Shown: positions 7,967 through 15,439 of the stretch, piece by piece
Position numbering within the stretch: position 1 is the stretch's first letter
Layout: each line of letters begins with the position of its first letter
Assembly: GCA_964416175.1 (NCBI GenBank)
Contig: CAYQDF010000033.1
Coordinates: forward strand, 1 to 30,309
Length of the DNA: 30,309 nt
Origin: CAYQDF01 sp964416175
GTDB taxonomy: Bacteria > Chloroflexota > Anaerolineae > Anaerolineales > UBA4823
Reading direction: 5' to 3'
Translations under genes and position numbers: made by a program
The notes under the pieces: model-generated
What the model was told of the DNA's origin: nothing
Databases searched by the model: none
Seen by the model: only the letters and a program-made list of their open reading frames with translations

Positions 7967-9721
7967 ATGATCAGGCTCACCAGAATTTCATCTTTCGCAT
8001 TCACCTCCCTTGCGCTGCTGCTGGCGGGATTCGGGAGAGGCGCGCCCGCTGTCCAGGCGAGGCCGGCAGAGGAGGGGAGGGAGCCGGCCGCGCTGCTGGC
8101 CGCGTGCACCCCGGACACCTCGGACATGATCTCCTACTGGCCCCTGGACGACGGGCCGAATGCCACGGCTTTTGAAGACGCCGCGCTTGACACCGGAGGA
8201 TACGACAACCCGGGGACCTGCACAGATCCAGGCTGCCCGACATCAGCTGCCGGGCTGATCGGGACAGCTTTCGACTTCGACGGGGGGAACGATGGGATCA
8301 CGGTCGCTGACGACGACTCGTTGAACTTCGCCGGCACCGACAGCCTGTCTTTCGAAGCCTGGGTGAAGATCGAAAATGGTACTACTTGCCAAGGAAACAA
8401 GGTATTCATTGGGAAGTTTAACGGCTCATTAAGTTACGCCTGGTGGTTGGGGTGTGGACTCGTAGTAGATGGAGACCCTAATTCTGCGACAATTGCAATG
8501 TTTCATCTGGAAGATGACAATCATGCTTTCCTCCTGCTCAAAGGTACAACGCCATTAAATGACAACAGCTGGCACCATGTGGTGGGCGTGCGTGACAATG
8601 CGAGTGATACAAATTACCTGTACGTGGACGGTGTCCAGGAGAACTCTGGATCTAAAGATTACAATGGTTCGTTCTCCGATCCCTTGCTACAAGCCCCTAT
8701 TACGCTTGGTTTTTTCCAATCTGGGTATCGACTAAATGGGATTCTGGACGAGGTGGCTATTTATAAGAAAGCACTCAGCCCCGACGAGATCCAGGCGCAC
8801 TACAACGGGGGCGCCGGGCAGTCTTACTGCAACAGCGCCCCGGATGCCTCGGACGACGACCTCTCGACAGATGAAGACGCCCCGGTCGGTTTCACGGGGG
8901 CAGACCTGCTCGCGAACGACTCGGACCCGGACGGAGCGACGCCTTCACTGGATTCTGTAGACACGGTGTCGGCGGAGGGCGGCGCGATCGATGACCTGGG
9001 CGGCGGGAACTATCAGTACACTCCCCCGGCAGACTTCAACGGCGCGGACTCTTTTCACTACACCATCACTGATGGGATCGCGGACCCCGTGCAGGGGACG
9101 GTGGATGTAACCGTGAACTCAGTCAACGACCCGCCGGACGTGACGCCGCCGGCTGACCAGGATGACGACGAAGGGGAGAGCCCCACGCTGCAAATCGCCG
9201 CAACGGACGTGGAGGGGGACACGCTGACTTACAGCGCGACAGGCCTGCCACCGGACCTGAGCATCAATGCCAGCACCGGACTGATCAGCGGGACGCTCAC
9301 CCAGACTTCGGCCGGAGACCATTCCGTCAGCGTGACGGTCTCGGACGGCGCGGACGAAACGGAGGTTAACTTCACATGGACGGTCAACCCGGTAAACCAG
9401 CCGCCCGACCTGACTGACCCGGGCGACCAGTCGAACCTGGAAGGCGACGTGGTCTCGCTCGAACTCATCGCGACCGATGCGGACAATGACGACCTGGCGT
9501 TCAGCGCGAGCGGGCTGCCGCCCGGATTGAGCATCGACGCCGACAGCGGAGAGATCAGCGGGACCATCGCGACCGGCGCTGCGGCGGGAAGCCCCTACAC
9601 GGTCACGGTGACGGTGACGGAGGTTGGCACTGATGAATTGGGGTCCGACGAAGAGACCTTCACCTGGACGGTGGCGCGGTTCTGGTCCTTCTACCTGCCG
9701 ATCGTCCTGAACGGTCCGTGA
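7967..9721 (+). CDS. Secreted LamG-lectin / Ig-like repeat protein, copy 1
   Basis: A 584-residue secreted protein. ATG 7967 is preferred to the in-frame ATG 7826 because AAGGAG lies six bases upstream and a clean signal peptide follows ('SSFAFTSLALLLAGF', cleavage likely after 'AVQA'). Residues ~46-290 form a LamG/concanavalin-like domain ('MISYWPLDDG..FDFDG..DSLSFEAWVK..WHHVVGVRD..LYVDG..LDEVAIYKKALS'). Residues ~290-385 are a cadherin-like/Big_9-type repeat ('LLANDSDPDG..YTPPADFNGADSFHYTITDG'). Two He_PIG-type Ig-like repeats follow (~388-571, 'LPPDLSINASTGLISGT' type). The C-terminus is 'FWSFYLPIVLNGP'. LamG domains of this kind commonly bind glycans. Inside an exopolysaccharide locus it probably binds or holds the polymer on the surface (inference). 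The LamG part has an AT-richer block. Confidence 0.88.
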   Translation: MIRLTRISSFAFTSLALLLAGFGRGAPAVQARPAEEGREPAALLAACTPDTSDMISYWPLDDGPNATAFEDAALDTGGYDNPGTCTDPGCPTSAAGLIGTAFDFDGGNDGITVADDDSLNFAGTDSLSFEAWVKIENGTTCQGNKVFIGKFNGSLSYAWWLGCGLVVDGDPNSATIAMFHLEDDNHAFLLLKGTTPLNDNSWHHVVGVRDNASDTNYLYVDGVQENSGSKDYNGSFSDPLLQAPITLGFFQSGYRLNGILDEVAIYKKALSPDEIQAHYNGGAGQSYCNSAPDASDDDLSTDEDAPVGFTGADLLANDSDPDGATPSLDSVDTVSAEGGAIDDLGGGNYQYTPPADFNGADSFHYTITDGIADPVQGTVDVTVNSVNDPPDVTPPADQDDDEGESPTLQIAATDVEGDTLTYSATGLPPDLSINASTGLISGTLTQTSAGDHSVSVTVSDGADETEVNFTWTVNPVNQPPDLTDPGDQSNLEGDVVSLELIATDADNDDLAFSASGLPPGLSIDADSGEISGTIATGAAAGSPYTVTVTVTEVGTDELGSDEETFTWTVARFWSFYLPIVLNGP

Positions 9722-9846
9722 CGGGACTAGATCAAAAATAGTAATATATTGGTACCCGCCAGGATCTCTGGACTGCTAAAATTCACGAACCGGAGGTCAG
9801 ACAGGTCCAGACAGCAGTTTTGACCAGCGAAAATTGAAGCCCAGGG

Positions 9847-9889
9847 GCGCTGCGGGCGGCGGCGGATCCACGCCGCCTGCCAGCAGCGC
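9847..9889 (+). other. GC-rich stem-loop upstream of LamG copy 2
   Basis: GCGCTGC (9847-9853) pairs with GCAGCGC (9883-9889), and GGCGGCG pairs with CGCCGCC (9871-9877) inside it. It lies ~96 bases before the start codon at 9985 and ~126 bases after the preceding stop. It could be a terminator-like 3' end or a leader structure; there is no U tract. Confidence 0.4.
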
Positions 9890-9984
9890 TTCCGGCGAAA
9901 ACCGAGAACGGCTGCTCCAACCTGGCGTGGACGAACTCCGGGCTGCGGATGAGCATTCGATCCAAATGCAAAGGAGGGACCGTG

Positions 9985-11757
9985 ATGCACAGATCTATTT
10001 CATTGCTGACGGCATTGTTGGTGTTCTTATCGGTGTCCATGCTGGCTGGGTTGGGGGAAAGGGATGCGCCTGCCCGTGCGTCTGACGGGCGGTTTGAAAA
10101 CGCAGAGACGTCTCCGCTGGCAGTCTGCACGCCGGACACGAGCGGGATGATATCTTACTGGCCGCTCGACGACGGACCGGCGACGCCGCCGAGGAGTTTC
10201 GAGGACGTGATTGCTGCGAATGATGGCAGTTGCCAGGTGGCTCAGAATTGTCCAGCCTCAGGCGCCGGGAAGATCGGCGACGCCTTTGATTTCGATGGGA
10301 ACGACCGGATCAACGTGGCTGACGACGATTCGCTGAACTTCGAGATCACCGACAGCTTCAGCCTGGAGGCGTGGATCAAGACCGGGGACGACTGCATCGG
10401 CACCATTCCGAACCGGGTTGTCATCGGGGAATACAACGGCGCCGGCGGCGCAGCCTGGTGGCTCGGCTGCGGCCCGGATGACCCGCTGAGCGAGAACCCG
10501 ACCATCGTCGCGATCTTCAGCCTGAGAGCGAGTATGAGCGGCGACATCCAGATTAAAGGTACTGCGCCTATAAACGATAATGCGTGGCATCACATCGTCG
10601 GCGTCCGTGACAGCAACAGCGACGAAAACCTGGTGTATGTGGATGGTCAGCTGGTAAATTCCGTCGATGCCAACAACAGTTACACGGGCACCTTCTCCGG
10701 GCCTGATTTCGTTACGATCGGGTATTACCAGTCTGGACAGACTCCACCATTCCAGCCAGGCTACCATTTTATCGGCACCCTGGACGAAGTGGCAGTCTAC
10801 GGAAAGGCTCTCTCGTTGGAGGAGATCCAGGCGCACTACAGCGATGGACTGGGTCAGTCGTACTGCAAGGAAGCGCCCCAGGTCATCAACCCGGGCGACC
10901 AGACGAACGACGAAGGCGATACGGGCATCTCCCTCCAGATCCAGGCCACCGGGGATTACGGCAGCGCGCTCACTTACTCGATGACGGGTGCGCCGCCCGG
11001 GCTGAGCATCAATGCCTCGACGGGGCTGATCACCGGCAGTTTGGGGTACAACGCGGCGGCGGGGAGCCCGTACACGGTCCAGGTGACGGTGGCGAACGAC
11101 GCAATCCCCCCGGAGTCGAGCAGCGTGACGTTCACCTGGGTGGTGAACAACGTCAACCGCGCGCCGACCGTCGAGAACCCCGGGACCCAGAACAGCGCCG
11201 AAGGCGCGTCGATCAACCTGCCCATCCAGGCCAGCGACCCGGATGGGACTGCGCTGACCTTCACCGCGAGCGGCCTGCCGCCGGACCTGAGCATCAACGC
11301 CAGCACCGGGGTGATCAGCGGGACGATCAGCTACGAGGCGTACAAGGGCAGCGCATACTCGGTGACGGTCACGGCGACGGACAACGGCTCGCCGAAGCTG
11401 AGCACGAGCGTCACCTTCGCCTGGAACATCTCGGACACCAACCGGAAGCCGGACCTGACCAAACCGGCGCCTCAGGTGAGCCGGAAAGGCGAGGATGTGT
11501 CCCTCCAGGTGATCGCCAGCGACCCGGACGGCGACCCGCTCATCTACAGCGCGTCGGGGCTGCCGGGCGGGCTGACCATCGACGCCAGCAGTGGGCTGAT
11601 CAGCGGGACGGTCACCTCCAACCCGGGGAGCGTCTTCACGGTGACCCTCTCGGTGACGGACGGCAAGCCCAACGGCACGAAAACCGTTCAGTTCACCTGG
11701 ACGATCACCGACATTTGGTACAACTACCAGCCGGTGGTCATCCGCTCCAGCCCATGA
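9985..11757 (+). CDS. Secreted LamG-lectin / He_PIG repeat protein, copy 2
   Basis: A 590-residue protein and paralogue of the preceding one. ATG 9985 is preferred to ATG 9949 because AAGGAGG ends seven bases before it and the signal peptide begins there ('SISLLTALLVFLSVSMLAGL', cleavage probably near 'APARA'). Residues ~48-294 are a LamG domain sharing 'CTPDTSxMISYWPLDDGP', 'ADDDSLNF', 'AWWLGCG' and 'LDEVAVYGKALS' with copy 1. Three He_PIG-type Ig-like repeats follow at ~297-392, 393-488 and 489-578. The tail is 'DIWYNYQPVVIRSSP', a degenerate LPxV end in which Leu is replaced by Gln. It lacks the Big_9 repeat of copy 1. Expected outside the cell as a glycan-binding surface or matrix protein. 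The 263-base gap upstream holds AT-rich sequence just after 9730 and a GC-rich stem-loop. Confidence 0.88.
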   Translation: MHRSISLLTALLVFLSVSMLAGLGERDAPARASDGRFENAETSPLAVCTPDTSGMISYWPLDDGPATPPRSFEDVIAANDGSCQVAQNCPASGAGKIGDAFDFDGNDRINVADDDSLNFEITDSFSLEAWIKTGDDCIGTIPNRVVIGEYNGAGGAAWWLGCGPDDPLSENPTIVAIFSLRASMSGDIQIKGTAPINDNAWHHIVGVRDSNSDENLVYVDGQLVNSVDANNSYTGTFSGPDFVTIGYYQSGQTPPFQPGYHFIGTLDEVAVYGKALSLEEIQAHYSDGLGQSYCKEAPQVINPGDQTNDEGDTGISLQIQATGDYGSALTYSMTGAPPGLSINASTGLITGSLGYNAAAGSPYTVQVTVANDAIPPESSSVTFTWVVNNVNRAPTVENPGTQNSAEGASINLPIQASDPDGTALTFTASGLPPDLSINASTGVISGTISYEAYKGSAYSVTVTATDNGSPKLSTSVTFAWNISDTNRKPDLTKPAPQVSRKGEDVSLQVIASDPDGDPLIYSASGLPGGLTIDASSGLISGTVTSNPGSVFTVTLSVTDGKPNGTKTVQFTWTITDIWYNYQPVVIRSSP

Positions 11758-11877
11758 GGGAGACGCTTCCCTAAGCCACGCGACCGGCGAAGGCTGCCAG
11801 GGTATCAGCAGTTCATCGCGTCAGGGGTCCTGGAATCAGATGGCCTGGCACTTTTTGGATTCACCCCGATTCCCATC

Positions 11878-11883
11878 AGGAGG
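11878..11883 (+). promoter_or_regulatory. Strong ribosome-binding site that fixes a TTG start
   Basis: AGGAGG stands eight bases before TTG 11892. This is the main evidence that the SGNH gene starts at a TTG codon, since no in-frame ATG lies before its signal peptide. Confidence 0.7.
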
Positions 11884-11891
11884 CGGACACT

Positions 11892-13655
11892 TTGCGGAGA
11901 TATGACAACACCCGGCGGTTACTCTCAGTACTCGCCATCAGCTGGGTCCTGGGGCTGGCCGTGGCGGCCCCGGCGGGGAGCGGCGGGGAGCGAGCAGCGG
12001 CCGCGCCCGAACGGCGGGAAGCGCTCTCCGGAAGCGCCGGAGCGGCAGCCACAAGCAGCTATGTCTGCCCGGTGCCGCTGAAGATCATGCCCCTGGGAGA
12101 TTCGATCACTGCCGGGAAATCGTCTGGTGAAGCCGATCCAGCCAAATGGATATCCTATCGTAAAGACCTGTATGATGCCCTGATATCCGATGGATATGAG
12201 GTAGATTTCATCGGCGGCGAGATCAATGGGGAGAGTTACACGGGGTTCGATGCCGATCACGCCGGTTATCCGGATGCGACCGTCCGAGGAATTGAGGAAC
12301 TGCTCGAGTTTGGAAAGCATCCAGTTACTGAGGAAGATGAGACACCCGGACCTTACCTGGAGACCTATCCGGCGGACGTCATCCTCTTGCACATCGGCAC
12401 GAATGGGCCTGAATCGGATACTGTCTGGATCGACAAATTCTTGGACCAGATCGACGAGTTTGAACAGAGCCCAGGTGGAAAGAAAGTAAAAGTGATCGTG
12501 GCGGAGATCATCAATCGGAGCTGCATTCTAACCGCCTGTCCAGAGAGCACGACAACGACGAACTACAATAACGCGGTCGCTGATCTGATCGCCGCGCGAG
12601 GCGATCCAGACATCGTCTCGGTCGATATGGAATTCATCCCCGGCTTCGATTACCACGTATTTAACGCGAGCTCAGCCCCGGACGGGGACATGTGGGACAA
12701 TTTGCATCCATATAAGACCGGATACACGTTGATGGCCCAGACCTGGCAACCGGTATTGCAAAATGAGGTGCTGCAATACTGCAACCAACGACCAGACGTG
12801 ACGCAGCCGGCCGACCAGGATGACCACGAAGGCGATGCCATTGCCCTCCAGATCGACGCCGATTCACGGGATGGTGATCCGCTGGACTATTCAGCAACCG
12901 GGCTCCCTCTGGGGTTGGACATCAATCAAGCAACCGGTTTAATCAGCGGGAATATCAGTTACGACGCCGCGCCCGGCTCTCCGTACGCGGTGACGGTAAC
13001 GGTCACGGATGGGGTCACGACCCCGGTCGAGGTGAGCTTCATCTGGTCGGTCAGCGAGGCCAACGCGCCGCCCGACGTGACGAATCCCGGGAACCAGACC
13101 AACACCGAAGGTGAGCAGGTGAACCTGCCGATCCAGGCCAGCGACCCGGACATGGATGCCCTGAGCTTCTCGGCGGTGGAGCTCCCGCCCGGGCTGGGTA
13201 TCGATCCGGACACCGGGGTGATCTCCGGCGAGGTAAGCCACACGGCGGCGGGCAACCCCTACCAGACGGAAGTCACCGTCACCGACGACGACCCCGTGGA
13301 CCCCCGGAGCACGACCGTCAGCTTCACCTGGACGGTGATGAATGACAACCGCAGCCCGCAGATCACGAACCCGCCGGGAGACCAGGCGCATAAGAGCGGG
13401 GTGGAAATCCACCTCGAGATCGAAGCGACCGACCCGGACGGCGATCCGCTGACCTATACCGCGACCGGCCTGCCGCCGGATCTGGGGATCAACCCGACGA
13501 CCGGGGTCATCAGCGGCGTCCTGACGAACGCTTCGGCGGGGACCCACCTGGTGGAAGTCGTCGTATCGGATGGGGAGATGGCTGACAGCGTCAAATTTGT
13601 TTGGAATGTGACCGCGCAGGTCTTCCTGCCGGTGGTGATCGACTGGAAGCCCTGA
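11892..13655 (+). CDS. Secreted SGNH/GDSL esterase with He_PIG repeats, copy 1
   Basis: A 587-residue secreted protein starting at TTG. The signal peptide is 'RRLLSVLAISWVLGLAVAAPA'. Residues ~60-300 are an SGNH-hydrolase domain: block I 'PLGDSITAG' with nucleophile Ser71, block III 'HIGTNGP' with Asn171, and block V 'DNLHP' with Asp269 and His272. This is a complete set resembling the CE3-like group of carbohydrate esterases. The family removes acyl, often acetyl, groups from glycans. Three He_PIG-type Ig-like repeats follow from ~302 to 571, and the protein ends 'QVFLPVVIDWKP'. In this locus it may deacylate the exported polysaccharide or a host or prey glycan (inference). The catalytic domain is visibly AT-richer than the Ig-like part. 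Confidence 0.9.
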   Translation: MRRYDNTRRLLSVLAISWVLGLAVAAPAGSGGERAAAAPERREALSGSAGAAATSSYVCPVPLKIMPLGDSITAGKSSGEADPAKWISYRKDLYDALISDGYEVDFIGGEINGESYTGFDADHAGYPDATVRGIEELLEFGKHPVTEEDETPGPYLETYPADVILLHIGTNGPESDTVWIDKFLDQIDEFEQSPGGKKVKVIVAEIINRSCILTACPESTTTTNYNNAVADLIAARGDPDIVSVDMEFIPGFDYHVFNASSAPDGDMWDNLHPYKTGYTLMAQTWQPVLQNEVLQYCNQRPDVTQPADQDDHEGDAIALQIDADSRDGDPLDYSATGLPLGLDINQATGLISGNISYDAAPGSPYAVTVTVTDGVTTPVEVSFIWSVSEANAPPDVTNPGNQTNTEGEQVNLPIQASDPDMDALSFSAVELPPGLGIDPDTGVISGEVSHTAAGNPYQTEVTVTDDDPVDPRSTTVSFTWTVMNDNRSPQITNPPGDQAHKSGVEIHLEIEATDPDGDPLTYTATGLPPDLGINPTTGVISGVLTNASAGTHLVEVVVSDGEMADSVKFVWNVTAQVFLPVVIDWKP

Positions 13656-13685
13656 GCGTGGATCCCACCCAGTCCAGAAGAGGCG

Positions 13686-15404
13686 ATGAGCAGATCCTTT
13701 CCCCTGATCTTGGTCCGGCTAATCGTGGTTTGCTCGATAGCGGCAACCTGCTGGGATAGCCCCGCGCGCCGGGTATCAGCCGCCGGGCTGCTCTCGATCT
13801 GCTCGACGGCGAGAATCATGCCGCTGGGGGATTCGATCACGACCGGGAGATACTCAGGGAATGACACAGACGAAAACGGCCAGGGACCAGATGCAGGAGA
13901 CGACATCGGCTACCGATGGCAGCTGAAAGAACTGCTGACGGCAGCAGGTTATAGCACCGACTTCGTCGGATCAATGGACAACGGCAGCAGTTACCCTGGC
14001 TTCACGGACACCCAGCACGAAGGGCACAACGGCGCTACAGACACTTACATCTATGAAAACATTTACAATCTTTATCCGACGAGCAAAAACTGGTTGACGA
14101 AAAATCCCCCCGACATCATATTACTTCACATCGGGACGAACAGCCTGGATCCCGAGCCGGCCCAGGTCGAAGGCATCTTGAACGAGGTCGACAGGTTCGA
14201 ACAGGACAGCGGACAGGCGGTGATCGTCATCCTGGCCCGCATCATCAACCGGGCGCCGGAGAAGCCACAAGTCACCGAATTCAACGACAAGATCGAAAGC
14301 ATGGCTCAAGGTCGGGCAGAATTTAACCAGACGCTCTTCCTGGTGGACATGGAGGACGGCGCAGGCATCATCTATAAGATTCAACCAGACGGGGACATGA
14401 TCGATAATCTGCATCCGTGGAAGACGGGTTACAACAAGATGGCTGGAGTCTGGAAGGCAAAAATCATCGAGGTGATCGACGCCGCATGCAATAACGAGAA
14501 GCCGGTCATCACTCCTATCCCGGATCAAATGGGCAGCGAGGGTCAACCGGTCAGCCTTCAGGTCACCGCGACGGACCCGGACGGGGACGCTCTGACGTAC
14601 AGCGCCACCGGGCTTCCTCCAGGCGTGGGGATCGACCCCTCCACCGGGCTGATCGGCGGGACGATCTCCTATGACGCCTCCCAGGGCGACCCCGTGCAGT
14701 ACAGCGTGGTTGTCAAGGTCGACGACGGGAAGCCGGGGCTGCCCTCGGAGGAGCCATTCACCTGGTCGGTCAACGACGTGAACCGCCCGCCCGGCTTCAG
14801 CAGCCCGCCAGGCGACCAGCGCAGCACGGAAGGGGACGCCATATCCTTGCAGTTCACAGCTGCTGATCCGGACGGCGACTCCCTGACTTACAGCGCGACC
14901 GGCCTGCCCCCCGGCTTGACCATCGATCCATCCACCGGGCTGGTCAGCGGGACGATCAGCTATTCGGCATACACCGGCAGCGCGTACGCAGTCCAGGTCA
15001 CGGCAACGGACGATGGGGATCCCGCCCTGAGCGCGGCGGTGAATCTCTCCTGGGCGGTGGACAATGCCAACCGGGCGCCGGAGCTGCTCGACCCCCCGGC
15101 GGACCAGAGCCACATTGAAGGGACCCCGATCACTCTGAAGATCGACGCCGCCGATCCCGACTCTGGAGACACGCTCAACTTCAGCGCCGAGAATCTGCCC
15201 CCGGGACTGAGCATTGACCCGGCGACCGGCCTGATCACCGGCGTGATCGGCTTCGAAGCTTCGTCCAACAGCCCTTACACAGTGACCATCACCGTCACCG
15301 ACAACGGCCCTCCGGTCCCGCAGAGCGATTCGGAAGAATTCCGGTGGACCGTGGCGGATGCACTCACCACATTCCTCCCGGTCGTGGCGGGAGGGGGCAG
15401 CTGA
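13686..15404 (+). CDS. Secreted SGNH/GDSL esterase with He_PIG repeats, copy 2
   Basis: A 572-residue paralogue of the preceding gene, which ends 30 bases upstream. The signal peptide is 'FPLILVRLIVVCSIAATCW'. The SGNH blocks are intact: 'MPLGDSITTG' (Ser50), 'HIGTNSL' (Asn152) and 'DNLHP' (Asp240, His243). 'GYRWQLKELL..YSTDFVGSMDNG' is typical of CE3-like SGNH esterases. Three He_PIG-type repeats span ~273-556, and the end is 'LTTFLPVVAGGGS'. The Shine-Dalgarno site is poorly spaced (GAGG two bases before ATG), so translation may depend on coupling to the gene upstream. Two full active sites side by side suggest different acyl or sugar specificities rather than one decayed copy. Confidence 0.9.
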   Translation: MSRSFPLILVRLIVVCSIAATCWDSPARRVSAAGLLSICSTARIMPLGDSITTGRYSGNDTDENGQGPDAGDDIGYRWQLKELLTAAGYSTDFVGSMDNGSSYPGFTDTQHEGHNGATDTYIYENIYNLYPTSKNWLTKNPPDIILLHIGTNSLDPEPAQVEGILNEVDRFEQDSGQAVIVILARIINRAPEKPQVTEFNDKIESMAQGRAEFNQTLFLVDMEDGAGIIYKIQPDGDMIDNLHPWKTGYNKMAGVWKAKIIEVIDAACNNEKPVITPIPDQMGSEGQPVSLQVTATDPDGDALTYSATGLPPGVGIDPSTGLIGGTISYDASQGDPVQYSVVVKVDDGKPGLPSEEPFTWSVNDVNRPPGFSSPPGDQRSTEGDAISLQFTAADPDGDSLTYSATGLPPGLTIDPSTGLVSGTISYSAYTGSAYAVQVTATDDGDPALSAAVNLSWAVDNANRAPELLDPPADQSHIEGTPITLKIDAADPDSGDTLNFSAENLPPGLSIDPATGLITGVIGFEASSNSPYTVTITVTDNGPPVPQSDSEEFRWTVADALTTFLPVVAGGGS

Positions 15405-15439
15405 GGAGGACTGGCTGCGACCTGCGCGGAGGTCAATCA

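Larger units (their letters stand above)
9127..15354 (+). repeat. Eleven He_PIG-type Ig-like coding repeats across four genes
   Basis: About 85-95 codons per unit, with a core 'GLPPGLSIDxxTGLISGT' preceded by 'DPDGDxLTYSA' and ended by 'xFTWxV(N)xxNxxP'. Cores lie near 9238, 9508, 10984, 11270, 11556, 12897, 13185, 13463, 14605, 14898 and 15190. The array is interrupted by the N-terminal domains of the genes. Cores are conserved at DNA level as well (CTGAGCATC, CTGATCAGCGGGAC), a possible substrate for recombination. Confidence 0.8.

Noticed and set aside
15344..15439. N-terminal extension of GT4 copy 2 into the SGNH gene
   Set aside because: The Gly/Arg-rich residues do not fit the family start; ATG 15440 has a good ribosome-binding site.
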